From Nocardia salmonicida NBRC 13393 (GTDB lineage: Bacteria; Actinomycetota; Actinomycetes; Mycobacteriales; Mycobacteriaceae), in NCBI RefSeq assembly GCF_001613085.1, contig NZ_BDBR01000009.1, positions 124,001 through 188,000 of the forward strand: a DNA stretch of 64,000 bases. The letters are read 5' to 3'. The position numbers and the translations under genes were made by a program. Positions 35,605 through 45,701 of the stretch are shown in pieces; position 1 is the first letter of the stretch; each line of letters begins with the position of its first letter. The notes beneath the pieces are model-generated. The model was not told the origin of the DNA. It saw only the letters and a program-made list of their open reading frames with translations, and made no database searches.

Positions 35605-35633
35605 TTTTATGCCCGTTTGTGTTGGTTTGTCAA
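35605..35633 (-). promoter_or_regulatory. fru operon promoter
   Basis: On the minus strand: -35 TTGACA (35628-35633), 17 bases, -10 ATAAAA (35605-35610). Three ACAAAC-like segments overlap the -35 and spacer on the minus strand and are candidate DeoR binding sites. Confidence 0.6.
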
Positions 35634-35807
35634 TGGTTTTTGGTGATGCGAGTCACAATCGTTGCTGCGGACTATCGAGTAAATGGTGCTGACGGTCACA
35701 GTCGAGACTCGCGGGTGTTCGGTATCACCGGGGAAGTCTTTGCAGGTCAACAGTTTTCGCGTCGGCTTTCACATCGCCGTTACGCACGTCGTCCAAGATC
35801 GACACGA

Positions 35808-36647
35808 ATGCCGGAGACGCTGACCCGCATGAGGCGATTCGCAGTGCGTCCCCGTGTCACGGTCCTGGCCTGCGAGGTCTGCGGCAGACTGCCGCATCCG
35901 GGGCGAACCAGGCTCACCCTCGCCAAACTCGCCGCGGTGTTCCCGGTGGAACTGGCGCTGCACGCGCTGGTGGTCCACCTGCACCCGCCGTACCTGCTCA
36001 CTGTCACGTTGCTGACGATCACCACCACGATCCTGGTGATCTGGGTGGTGGAACCATCGGCGATGCGGATGCTCGGCGGCTGGCTGCACAGCCCGGAGCT
36101 CCGCACGCGCGACCGCATCGACGCCGCGCCCGCGCTCTGGCGGATCCGTGTGCGCCTGGCCGATCGACCCGGCGCGCTCGAGACGCTGGCCAAGCATCTC
36201 GCCCACCGCGACGCCAACATTCTCACCGTGCACGTGCACCAACTCGAGGATGCGGTACTCGACGAACTCGTCGTCGCCGCGCCCGCCGAGATCACCGCGC
36301 AGGCGATCACCACCGCCGTGGAGCACGCGGGAGGTTCGGAGGTGCGGGTGTGGCCCGCGACGGTGCTGTCGCTGATCGACGGGCAGACCAAAGCGCTCGC
36401 GATCGCTGCCCGCATCGTCGGCGATCCGGACGAATTGCCCCTGGCCGTCGCCGAACTACTCGGTGCGCGCTACCTCGCGCCGGGCACGGCGGAGGTGGCC
36501 GAACCGGGCGAGGGCACCCTGCTGGAATTGGACCGCGACGACAGTCGCTGGGGTTTCGTTCGCCCGGACGAACCGTTCACCCCCGCGGAGATCGCCCGCG
36601 CGCATCGGCTCGCCGATCTGGCGGCGCTCACCGCGCGGCGGCGGTGA
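35808..36647 (+). CDS. Membrane-anchored ACT-domain protein
   Basis: 279 residues from ATG 35808; a second ATG at 35829 has a GGAG upstream and may be the true start. Two hydrophobic segments (about 53-85, separated by a short HLHPP turn) form an anchor ending VEPSAMRMLGGWLH. They are followed by an ACT domain beginning WRIRVRLADRPGALETLAKHL and a second regulatory-like half. ACT domains bind amino acids or other small ligands. No catalytic domain is attached, so this may be a free-standing sensor. Target unknown. Confidence 0.7.
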   Translation: MPETLTRMRRFAVRPRVTVLACEVCGRLPHPGRTRLTLAKLAAVFPVELALHALVVHLHPPYLLTVTLLTITTTILVIWVVEPSAMRMLGGWLHSPELRTRDRIDAAPALWRIRVRLADRPGALETLAKHLAHRDANILTVHVHQLEDAVLDELVVAAPAEITAQAITTAVEHAGGSEVRVWPATVLSLIDGQTKALAIAARIVGDPDELPLAVAELLGARYLAPGTAEVAEPGEGTLLELDRDDSRWGFVRPDEPFTPAEIARAHRLADLAALTARRR

Positions 36648-36653
36648 CGAGCT

Positions 36654-36878
36654 TCAGTCGTAGCCGAGGTCGCTGGTGAGTGGATCGCGCAGGGCGCCCT
36701 CGGCGGCCCGCAGTCGATCGGTGACCGAGGTCAGCAGATCCATCGAATCCTGGGAGAGCCCGAGCGCGAGGCGGGTCAAGTGACGGATGGCATCGCAATG
36801 GACGCGGTCGGCGAGTAGGGCGTCCGGATCGGCGGACGCAGCCGAGTGTTCGACGACGGTCACGACAGGGGTACTCAC
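36654..36878 (-). CDS. Small acidic protein, 74 aa, function unknown
   Basis: GTG start at 36878 (MSTPVVTVVEHSAAS), ending DPLTSDLGYD. Predicted helical in the middle (HCDAIRHLTRLALGLSQDS), no membrane segment. It is divergent from the flavoenzyme gene with an 80-base shared control region, and convergent with the ACT-domain gene at 6 bases distance. Family not recognised. Confidence 0.5.
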   Translation of the reverse strand: MSTPVVTVVEHSAASADPDALLADRVHCDAIRHLTRLALGLSQDSMDLLTSVTDRLRAAEGALRDPLTSDLGYD

Positions 36879-36958
36879 AATCTCGTATTTTCGAGTATGA
36901 CGCACCTTACATCCCCCCTGCGGTCGGTGAACGCCGGTCGGCGTGCGAAAGTGCAGCA

Positions 36959-38134
36959 ATGAGTCAGTTCGCCGACTATCAGAACGAGATCTACCTGGCC
37001 GCGCTCGGTGGGATCCAGCCCGAATTTCCCATGGATTACGCGACCCTCGAGCGCAAAGCCACTGCGGCACTGCCGGATTCGTTGCTGAACTATATAGCAG
37101 GCGGGGCGGGCGACGAGCTCACACAGCGGCGCAACGCCGAAGCCTTCGCCGACTGGGGTCTGGTGCCGCGGATGCTGGTCGGTGCCACCGAGCGCGACCT
37201 CACCGTCACCGCGTTCGGCCACACCTTCGCCAGCCCGCTGTTCCTCGCGCCGGTGGGCGTGATCGGTCTGGTCGGCGAGAAGGGCCACGGTGACATCGCG
37301 GTGGCCGAGGCGTCGGCGCAGACCGGTGTGCCCGCGATGTACTCCACGCTGATGGAGGATCCGCTCGAAGACGTGCGTCCGCATGCGGGCGATACGCCCT
37401 CCTTCTTCCAGCTGTACACGCCGAAGAACCGGGAACTCGCCGAGAGCCTGGTGCACCGCGCCGAGGCCGCCGGCTACGCGGGCATCACCGTCACCCTCGA
37501 CACCTGGGTACCCGGTTGGCGGCCGCGCGACCTGGCCAGTGGCAACTTCCCGCAGTTGCGTGGGCATGTGCTGAAGAACTACACCAGCGACCCGGTCTTC
37601 CAGAAGATGGTCGGCTCCGACGACCCCAAAATGATTGTCCTGCACTGGATCGCGACCTTCGGCAATTCGCTGACCTGGGACGACCTCGGCTGGTTGCGCT
37701 CGATCACCGACCTGCCGCTCATCCTCAAGGGCATCTCCCACCCCGACGACGCGCGCAAGGCGATCGACCTCGGCGCCGACGGGATCTACTGCTCCAATCA
37801 CGGTGGGCGCCAGGCCAACGGTGGTCTGAGCGCGCTGGAGACTTTGCCCGCGGTCGTGGCCGCCTGTGATGACCGGGTGCCGGTGTTGTTCGACTCCGGG
37901 GTGCGCTCGGGCGCCGATGTGGTGAAGGCGCTCGGACTCGGGGCGACGATGGTCGGGCTCGGTAGGCCCTATGTGTACGCGCTCGCACTGGGCGGTGTAC
38001 GCGGTCTGGTGCATCTGCTGCGCAGCTACGCCGCCGAAGCGGACCTGTTGATGGCGGTCAACGGCTATCGGGATGTGGCCGCGGTGCGCGAGAACATTCG
38101 GCCCACGACGCGCGGCAACGCCACTCGCGGCTGA
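36959..38134 (+). CDS. FMN-dependent alpha-hydroxy-acid oxidase, lactate 2-monooxygenase-like
   Basis: 391 residues. TIM-barrel flavoprotein of the LldD/glycolate oxidase/lactate monooxygenase family: APVGVIGLVG phosphate region, FQLYTPKNR, LILKGI with the FMN-contacting Lys near 260, and the active-site SNHGGRQ (His/Arg). An insertion around 190-230 before the strand with LTWDDL resembles lactate 2-monooxygenase, which turns lactate into acetate and CO2. Start ATG at 36959 lacks a clear ribosome site. Confidence 0.8.
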   Translation: MSQFADYQNEIYLAALGGIQPEFPMDYATLERKATAALPDSLLNYIAGGAGDELTQRRNAEAFADWGLVPRMLVGATERDLTVTAFGHTFASPLFLAPVGVIGLVGEKGHGDIAVAEASAQTGVPAMYSTLMEDPLEDVRPHAGDTPSFFQLYTPKNRELAESLVHRAEAAGYAGITVTLDTWVPGWRPRDLASGNFPQLRGHVLKNYTSDPVFQKMVGSDDPKMIVLHWIATFGNSLTWDDLGWLRSITDLPLILKGISHPDDARKAIDLGADGIYCSNHGGRQANGGLSALETLPAVVAACDDRVPVLFDSGVRSGADVVKALGLGATMVGLGRPYVYALALGGVRGLVHLLRSYAAEADLLMAVNGYRDVAAVRENIRPTTRGNATRG

Positions 38135-38269
38135 TCGTATCGCGGTCCGGAATACCCGTGCGGGAGGGGTTTTCGGGCCGTGTGGGCGGCTCGGGGGAGA
38201 ACTTGTCGGTGCTGTGGGGCATCATCGGTGCCACAGACCACGCTGTAGCACCAACCCCCGGAGTCCACG

Positions 38270-39025
38270 ATGTCCTCGCCGAGCACCAAGTCCGCATCCC
38301 GCCGATCAGCACCGCCGGTACTGTCCGACGCCGAGCTCGCGCGAATCGCAGGCGAGCTCGCCGAGGGCAAACCGCCGATGGTGTGGTTCACCGCCGCCGC
38401 TGTCGGCGTCGCCGAGGGGAAGTCGGGCAAGGTAGTCGCGCTCGACGATCCGTCCGCCGGCGACTTCCTGCAGGTGCGGCCGACCGGTTCCAAAGATGTG
38501 CTCTCGTTCGGCCCGAGCGAGGTGACGCTCACCAAGCCGGCCCGCGGGACTACCGTAACGCCGGGCGGTTCCGCGAAGACCCGCCCGGAAAGTACCCCCG
38601 CACCGAGCAACCGAAAGGACAACACTGTGACCCAGCCGTCGACCCTGCCGAGCGCTGCTACGCCCGCGCCGAGGTCGCTCGCCCCGGTATCCGATGACGC
38701 CGCCAAGACCGCTCCGGCCGCACCGCGGCCCGCGAAAACCGCCGCGGCGCGCAAGGCGAAGGCTCCCGAGGTAACCGTCACGCTCACCGGTACCGCCGAC
38801 GGGGAGTGGACCGTCGATGTGGTCAACGGCAAGAAGCGCAGTGTGAAGGGGATGGCCGTCAGTAGCGCGGCCGTTGCCCAGGCGGCGAAGATCCTGCATC
38901 CCGAGGTGGAGGAAGTGGTGGCCGGGATTCTGGAGGCTGCTCGGGGCGTTCAGCAGGCGAAGGTCGCGCAGTTGCAGGCCGAGCTGGAGGCCGCTCGAAA
39001 GCTGTTGGAGGAGTTGGGGGATTGA
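38270..39025 (+). CDS. DUF6319-like actinobacterial protein
   Basis: 251 residues in two halves: an N-terminal globular part with MVWFTAAAVGVAEGKSGKVVAL, a Ser/Thr/Pro/Lys-rich linker (about 95-165) and a C-terminal half with EVTVTLTGTADGEWTVDVVNG. A 40-residue amphipathic helix with coiled-coil character (about 205-250) closes the protein. GGAG lies 8 bases before the ATG. No catalytic motif seen; family assigned by general resemblance only. Confidence 0.55.
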   Translation: MSSPSTKSASRRSAPPVLSDAELARIAGELAEGKPPMVWFTAAAVGVAEGKSGKVVALDDPSAGDFLQVRPTGSKDVLSFGPSEVTLTKPARGTTVTPGGSAKTRPESTPAPSNRKDNTVTQPSTLPSAATPAPRSLAPVSDDAAKTAPAAPRPAKTAAARKAKAPEVTVTLTGTADGEWTVDVVNGKKRSVKGMAVSSAAVAQAAKILHPEVEEVVAGILEAARGVQQAKVAQLQAELEAARKLLEELGD

Positions 39026-39038
39026 GCGAACCGTCGAG

Positions 39039-40544
39039 CTACCGCGCGACTCGCTGAATTCGCGGGGCGGCGGAGCTCAGGCGGCGGATCGAGGGCTTAC
39101 TCAATTCATCGTGAAAGGTGAGGCCGAGGCGGTATTCCTTGGCGTGATACATCGCGGCGTCGGCGGTGCGGATGAGGTCGTAGATCGTCTTCTCCGTGGG
39201 GCAGGTGGTCAGGCAGGCGACGCCGATGCTGGCGGTGATGGGGATTTCGCCACAGCTCAGTGCGAAGGGGCGGATGAACGCGCCGAGGATGTGTTCGGCC
39301 AGGACCGCGGCTTCGGTGCGGGTGCGGGGCGCCAGCACCACGAATTCGTCGCCTCCGTAGCGGGCGGTGAGGTCGGCGCTGGTGGTGGTGCGGCGGATGC
39401 GGGAGGCGGCGTTGGCGATGAGTTCGTCGCCGACGGCGTGTCCGTAGCTGTCGTTGACCATCTTGAAGCCGTCGAGGTCGATGAACAGCAGACACATCGG
39501 TTTTCCGGCCCACTGTTCGCGGTAGCGGTGCGGTGCGCGCAGCAGGGCGGCGCGGTTGAACAGGCCGGTGAGCAGGTCGTGGTCGGCCTGGTATTGGGCT
39601 CGGCGTTCGCTGCGCATGCTGCGGGTGATGGCGCGTTCGCTGCGCACCAGCACGCCGACCAGCAGCAGCGTGAGCAGCGAACAGATCACCACCCGGTCGA
39701 CGACCGCGAGATCGGCGCCCAGCACGCTGACCAGTGAGGCTGCCACCAGTGCCACCGCGATCATTCCGGCCCGCTGCCGCGAACGATGCGGTCCCACATC
39801 CTCGGCGTCACGCAGCGCCCCCATCGTCGGCTGTACCGCGGCCAGCCCGGCCAGCAGATACGCCCACTGCTGCGGCACCAACGCGAACTCGGGATCTATC
39901 GCGAACGTGCCTGCGGCAGTGAGGCTTTCGATCAATCCGCCGAAGAGCACAGTGATCAGCGCCGCTTGCAGCAACCGCAGTGAGGTCTCCGAGCGAACCA
40001 CCGTCGCCAGCGAATGCGCGAGCACGGTCGCCAGCAAGGCGTGGATCACCGGATAGCTCGCGGCCAACGCGGTATCGACGAACCCGGTGCAGTGTCGCAG
40101 AATCGGCGAGATCAGGAAGGTCCACGAGGCCAGCAGCGCGCTGAGTCCGATGAGCGTCGAGTCCAGCCATAGGTCACGGGCGTGACGGAGTCTGCGCGGC
40201 TGTAGCCAGCCGACGGCGGCGAGGCCGAGACACAGGTACGCCGCCAAGGTGCACAGATCGTCGACCGGGTGCCAGCTCGGGTGCACTCCGAGCGCGCGTA
40301 TCGCGGTACCCGCCGCGAACAGCGGAACCGAGGCTGCCAGCAAATACCACGGCAGCCGGTGCGCGGGTCGGTGGCTGTACATGCCGTACCCGATCATCGC
40401 CAGCGAGCCGGCGACGATCACGATGAGCAGCAGAAACGGCAGCGCCCGGCCACCCGACAACGGCGCGATCAGCACGGCCCCCGCCGCCCCGATCAGCACC
40501 ACGCATCGTCGCAGGCTCCCGTAGCGTGTCTCGCTGATGGTCAT
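39039..40544 (-). CDS. Membrane-bound diguanylate cyclase (GGDEF)
   Basis: 501 residues. About nine hydrophobic segments fill residues 13-300 (MASE-like integral sensor), then a GGDEF domain with DHDLLTGLFNR, FIDLDGFKMVND and RYGGDEF (GGDEF at 397-401), all consistent with active synthesis of c-di-GMP. The inhibitory I-site RxxD upstream of GGDEF reads TSAD at 388-391, so product inhibition at that site is probably absent. No EAL domain. ATG preceded by a G-rich ribosome site. Confidence 0.9.
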   Translation of the reverse strand: MTISETRYGSLRRCVVLIGAAGAVLIAPLSGGRALPFLLLIVIVAGSLAMIGYGMYSHRPAHRLPWYLLAASVPLFAAGTAIRALGVHPSWHPVDDLCTLAAYLCLGLAAVGWLQPRRLRHARDLWLDSTLIGLSALLASWTFLISPILRHCTGFVDTALAASYPVIHALLATVLAHSLATVVRSETSLRLLQAALITVLFGGLIESLTAAGTFAIDPEFALVPQQWAYLLAGLAAVQPTMGALRDAEDVGPHRSRQRAGMIAVALVAASLVSVLGADLAVVDRVVICSLLTLLLVGVLVRSERAITRSMRSERRAQYQADHDLLTGLFNRAALLRAPHRYREQWAGKPMCLLFIDLDGFKMVNDSYGHAVGDELIANAASRIRRTTTSADLTARYGGDEFVVLAPRTRTEAAVLAEHILGAFIRPFALSCGEIPITASIGVACLTTCPTEKTIYDLIRTADAAMYHAKEYRLGLTFHDELSKPSIRRLSSAAPRIQRVAR

Positions 40545-40836
40545 CAGCCCCCCTCGATCTTGCTGCGCACGCGACGAGCGTCGATCGAATGGGAAGCCGG
40601 TGAATCACTCGAAGTATCGGCCGAGAGCACCGAGTGTTGTTGTTCGAGCACTATCCCCGGCCGGCAGGCGCCGACGCTCAAAACCTTTACAACCCAGTCG
40701 ATCATGACACGTCCACGGCCCTGCTGTCGATGCGTTGTGAGCATTGCCGGATACCGATTCGGCACCCGGTGTCGCACGATCGCCTGGCGCGGTGTTCGGT
40801 GGTGGCATCGTCGCAGGAAGCGGAAGGGAAGAACGG

Positions 40837-41943
<1,107 letters not shown>

Positions 41944-42086
41944 ATTTTGTTCAGCGCGATTTCGCTGTGAGGCACGGCACCGACACGCACAGTGGAAGCA
42001 CCCGAAACAGTTCGACGGACGACGCATTTCGCGCCGTGTGAACGAGTCTCGTGTGCCGTCCGGCTCCAGGTCAGGAGGGACATGCT

Positions 42087-43805
42087 GTGCTGCTTGCCTT
42101 TTCGTCTGTCACGCACGAGGCCTCATCGACCCTGAGACTCGACGCCGCGCCGGTCGACTACGCGCTGGTCGCCCTGTACTTCGTCTTCGTTCTCGGAATC
42201 GGCCTGATCGCCAGGCGCCGGGTGTCGTCGAGTGTCGACTTCTTCCTGTCCGGGCGTTCGCTTCCCGCGTGGGTGACGGGTCTGGCGTTCATCTCCGCCA
42301 ACCTCGGCGCGGTGGAGATCATGGGAATGTCGGCCAACGGCGCTCAATACGGTTTCCCCACGTTCAACTACTTCTGGATCGGCGCCGTACCCGCGATGCT
42401 GTTCCTCGGCGTGGTGATGATGCCGTTCTACTACGGCTCCAAAGTGCGTTCGGTGCCCGAATTCATGCGCAGGCGTTTCGGAACCGGCGCCCACCTGGTG
42501 AACGCGTTGAGTTTCGCGGTGGCTCAGGTGCTGATCGCGGGGGTGAACCTCTACCTGCTGGGCACCATCGTGAACGTGCTGCTCGGCTGGCCGCTGTGGA
42601 TCTCGGTGGTCGCGGCCGCGGTGATCGTGCTGTCCTACGTCACCCTCGGCGGGCTCTCGGCCGCGATCTACAACGAGGTGCTGCAGTTCTTCGTGATCGT
42701 CGCCGCGCTGCTGCCGCTCACCCTGGTCGGTCTGCACCGCGTCGGAGGCTGGGAGGGCTTGCAGGACAAGGTATCCGCCTCGCCGGGTGGTGCCGACCAG
42801 TTGCAAACCTGGCCGGGCAACGCGATGAGCGGGTTCACCGACAACTTCGCCTCGATCATGGGCATCGTCTTCGGTCTCGGCTTCGTGCTGTCCTTCGGCT
42901 ATTGGACCACCAACTTCGTGGAAGTGCAGCGCGCGTTGGCGACTCACTCGATCTCGGCCGCGCAGCGCACACCCATCATCGGCGCCTATCCGAAGATGTT
43001 CATCCCGCTGATCGTGGTGATTCCCGGCATGATCAGCGCGGTCCTGGTGCCGCAGATGATCGAGTACAAACAGCAGGTCACCGCGAACCCCGATTTCGAG
43101 GGCGACGTCACCTACAACCAGGCGCTGTTGTTCTTGATGAAAGAAGTGCTGCCCAACGGACTTCTCGGAGTCGGGCTCGCGGGTCTGCTCGCGGCGTTCA
43201 TGGCGGGTATGGCGGCCAATGTCTCGGCGTTCAATACTGTGTTCAGCTTCGATCTGTGGCAGCAGTACATCCGCAAGGGTCGTCCCGACGGGTACTACCT
43301 GAAGGTGGGCAGGCTGGCCACGGTCGGTGCGACGGGGGCGGCGATCTTCACCGCGTTCATCGCGGGCGGGTTCAGCAACATGATGGACTACCTGCAGACC
43401 CTGTTCAGTTTCTTCAACGCGCCGCTGTTCGCGACGTTCATTCTCGGCATGATGTGGAAGCGGATGACGCCGACCGCGGGGTGGGTCGGCCTGGTCAGCG
43501 GCACCCTCGCCGCCGTTTTCGTGTTCCTGCTCAACGAGACCGGGGTGACCAACCTGTCCGGGCAGGGCGCCAGCTTCGTCGCCGCGGGCGCCGCGTTCGT
43601 GGTCGACATCGTCGTCAGCGTCGCGGTCACCGTGGTGACCCAGCCGAAACCGGCGGCCGAACTGGTGGGCCTGGTGTATTCCGAGACGCCGAAGGCGATG
43701 CGCACCGATGCCGATGCCGACTCGCTGCCCTGGTATCAGCGGCCGGTCCTGCTCGCGGGGATCGCGCTCGTGCTGGTGATCGCGCTCAACATCATCGTCG
43801 GATAA
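42087..43805 (+). CDS. Sodium:solute symporter (SSS family), probably galactose/sugar
   Basis: 572 residues from GTG 42087, 8 bases after an AGGAGG. Fourteen or so membrane helices; SSS marks include FFLSGRSLPAWVTG near the N-terminus, ISANLGAVEIMGMS and GLAGLLAAFMAGMAANVSAFN. The family uses the sodium gradient to import sugars, amino acids or vitamins; placement 143 bases after galK suggests galactose. An ATG in another frame within the ribosome spacer was ignored. Confidence 0.85.
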   Translation: MLLAFSSVTHEASSTLRLDAAPVDYALVALYFVFVLGIGLIARRRVSSSVDFFLSGRSLPAWVTGLAFISANLGAVEIMGMSANGAQYGFPTFNYFWIGAVPAMLFLGVVMMPFYYGSKVRSVPEFMRRRFGTGAHLVNALSFAVAQVLIAGVNLYLLGTIVNVLLGWPLWISVVAAAVIVLSYVTLGGLSAAIYNEVLQFFVIVAALLPLTLVGLHRVGGWEGLQDKVSASPGGADQLQTWPGNAMSGFTDNFASIMGIVFGLGFVLSFGYWTTNFVEVQRALATHSISAAQRTPIIGAYPKMFIPLIVVIPGMISAVLVPQMIEYKQQVTANPDFEGDVTYNQALLFLMKEVLPNGLLGVGLAGLLAAFMAGMAANVSAFNTVFSFDLWQQYIRKGRPDGYYLKVGRLATVGATGAAIFTAFIAGGFSNMMDYLQTLFSFFNAPLFATFILGMMWKRMTPTAGWVGLVSGTLAAVFVFLLNETGVTNLSGQGASFVAAGAAFVVDIVVSVAVTVVTQPKPAAELVGLVYSETPKAMRTDADADSLPWYQRPVLLAGIALVLVIALNIIVG

Positions 43806-43817
43806 GGAGCCAGCACA

Positions 43818-44066
43818 ATGCTTTTCGATATCCGCACCATCATCGGTGCGCTGCTCGGCAGCTACGGCGCGGTCCTGGTGATCACCTCGCTGGTGCAGGA
43901 CAGCGCGGCCCAGGAAGCCAAGACCGGCGGGATCGATGTGAACCTGTGGGCGGGCCTCGGCATGCTCGGGGTCGCTGTCGTGTTCATCGGCTGGACGCTG
44001 CTGCGCCCGGTGCAGGTCCCCGAGGTTACGGCGATGACCATGGAGGAATTCACCCCGGATCCATAA
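43818..44066 (+). CDS. Small two-helix membrane protein paired with the symporter, 82 aa
   Basis: Starts 12 bases after the symporter stop with AAGGAG before the ATG. Two hydrophobic helices (about 8-26 and 43-62) with a short charged loop and a Glu/Pro-rich tail. Several SSS transporters are encoded with a small membrane partner (YjcH or DUF4212 type); this one fits that role by size and context but is not clearly a member of those families. Confidence 0.7.
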   Translation: MLFDIRTIIGALLGSYGAVLVITSLVQDSAAQEAKTGGIDVNLWAGLGMLGVAVVFIGWTLLRPVQVPEVTAMTMEEFTPDP

Positions 44067-44083
44067 CGCGTGTGCGTCGGGTC

Positions 44084-45667
44084 TCACGCTGGGGTCGCGC
44101 CGGGGACCGCGTTCTCGACGACGAAACTCGCGCGCGTGCTGATCGGCGCGCCCGGTCGGCTGACATATGGGACAACGCGGAAGTCGTTGCGCCACTGCCG
44201 ATGATCGAGGTCGACGCGGACATAGCCGCGCTGGCGGTTGTAGAACTTCAGGTCCGGATTGCCGGCGAGCAGCGCGCGCCCCCCGTCGGTGAGGTCGGCG
44301 CCGTCGCTGCCGGTGCTGATCGAGGTTCCGGTGAACTCGGTTGCTACGACCGGTGATTCGGGATCGGCGTAGTCGCGGCGTAGGTCGGCGACGTAGTTCT
44401 CGTGGCGGTCGCCGGTGATCACGACCAGATTGTCGACCGCGTGGTCGGCCGCCGCGGCCAGGACTGTATTGCGGTCGGCGACATAGCCGTCCCACGCATC
44501 CGTGCCGAGGAGCAGGTCGGGGCCGGGGTCGTAGTCGGACTGGGCCATGGCGACCTGGTTGCCGAGTACCTGCCAGCGCGCGGTCGAGGTGGCGAAGCCG
44601 TCGACGAGCCAATCACGTTGGGCCGCACCGAGAAGGGTGCGGCCGGTGTCGAACCGCTCGGCGCAGCCGATCACCGCGGAGCCGTCGCCGCAGGCCTGGG
44701 GGGTTCGGTACTGCCGGGTGTCGATCATGGTGAACTCGGCCAGATCGCCGAACCGGTAGCGGCGGTGCAGGTGCATCGACGGGCCGGAGGGGAGCTGGGC
44801 CAAGCGCATCGGCTGGTGCTCGTACATGGCTTGGAAGGCTGCGGCTTTGCGGCGTCGGAACAGCGGCTGGACGCGGTACACGTCGAGTCCGAGGCCGGGA
44901 CTGTCACCGGCCCAGTTGTTGTCGAGTTCGTGGTCGTCGAGGGTGACCAGCCATGGGAACGCCGCGTGCGCGGCCTGCAGCGGCGCTTCGCCTTTGGCTT
45001 GGGCGTAGCGCAATCGGTAGCCGGCCAGATCCACTGCCTCGCCGGCGAGTTGCGGCGGCAGGTGCGCACCGCGACGGGCCAGCACCCAGGAGGATTCGTA
45101 GATGTAGTCGCCGAGATGGACGACGAGGTCGAGATCTTCGGCGCTGAGGTGTTCATAGGCGGTGTAGTAGCCCGAACTCCACGACTGGCACGACGCGAAA
45201 GCGAACCGGAGCCGCTCGGTCGGGCTGTTCGGTGGCGGGGAGGTGCGGGTGCGGCCGATCGGGGAGATCGCCGAGCCGGCCCGGAATCGGTAGTAGTACC
45301 AGCGATCCGGTGCCAGCCCGGCAACCTCGGGATGCACGCTGTGGCCCAATGCGCGGGTGGCCACCGCCGAACCCCGGACCACGATGTCGGTGAATCGTTC
45401 GTCCTCGGCGACCTCGTAGTCGACGGTCACCGGGTCGACCGTCATCCCGCCGTACCCGTCGGGTGCGAGCGGATCGGGGGCCAGGCGGGTCCACAACACC
45501 ACCCCGTCCGGAGTCGGTTCGCCGGAAGCTACCCCGAGGGAGAACGGTTCGCCGAGCCACCGTGGCGCGGCGAACCTCGCGCTGCTCACCGCCGACACCC
45601 CCACCAGCGCCGCGACCGATCCGGCCACGCCGGTGCGCAGGAGTTGTCGACGGGACAGCGGCATCAT
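44084..45667 (-). CDS. PhoD-type alkaline phosphatase, Tat-exported
   Basis: 527 residues. Twin-arginine signal (SRRQLLRTG at 5-13, then a hydrophobic stretch), an N-terminal PhoD Ig-like domain with FSLGVASGEPTPDGVVLWTRL, and a metallophosphoesterase core with FASCQ, VVHLGDYIYE, LDDHE and TGDRHEN metal-binding motifs. PhoD enzymes use Ca/Fe and cleave phosphodiesters or monoesters outside the cell under phosphate limitation. Confidence 0.92.
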   Translation of the reverse strand: MMPLSRRQLLRTGVAGSVAALVGVSAVSSARFAAPRWLGEPFSLGVASGEPTPDGVVLWTRLAPDPLAPDGYGGMTVDPVTVDYEVAEDERFTDIVVRGSAVATRALGHSVHPEVAGLAPDRWYYYRFRAGSAISPIGRTRTSPPPNSPTERLRFAFASCQSWSSGYYTAYEHLSAEDLDLVVHLGDYIYESSWVLARRGAHLPPQLAGEAVDLAGYRLRYAQAKGEAPLQAAHAAFPWLVTLDDHELDNNWAGDSPGLGLDVYRVQPLFRRRKAAAFQAMYEHQPMRLAQLPSGPSMHLHRRYRFGDLAEFTMIDTRQYRTPQACGDGSAVIGCAERFDTGRTLLGAAQRDWLVDGFATSTARWQVLGNQVAMAQSDYDPGPDLLLGTDAWDGYVADRNTVLAAAADHAVDNLVVITGDRHENYVADLRRDYADPESPVVATEFTGTSISTGSDGADLTDGGRALLAGNPDLKFYNRQRGYVRVDLDHRQWRNDFRVVPYVSRPGAPISTRASFVVENAVPGATPA

Positions 45668-45701
45668 CGGATCCTAGGTGCCTCGTCCGTGCGGCGCGGC
45701 G

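Noticed and set aside
42123..44612. 829-codon minus-strand open frame opposite the symporter
   Set aside because: Runs across the symporter and the small membrane protein in antisense, no domain.
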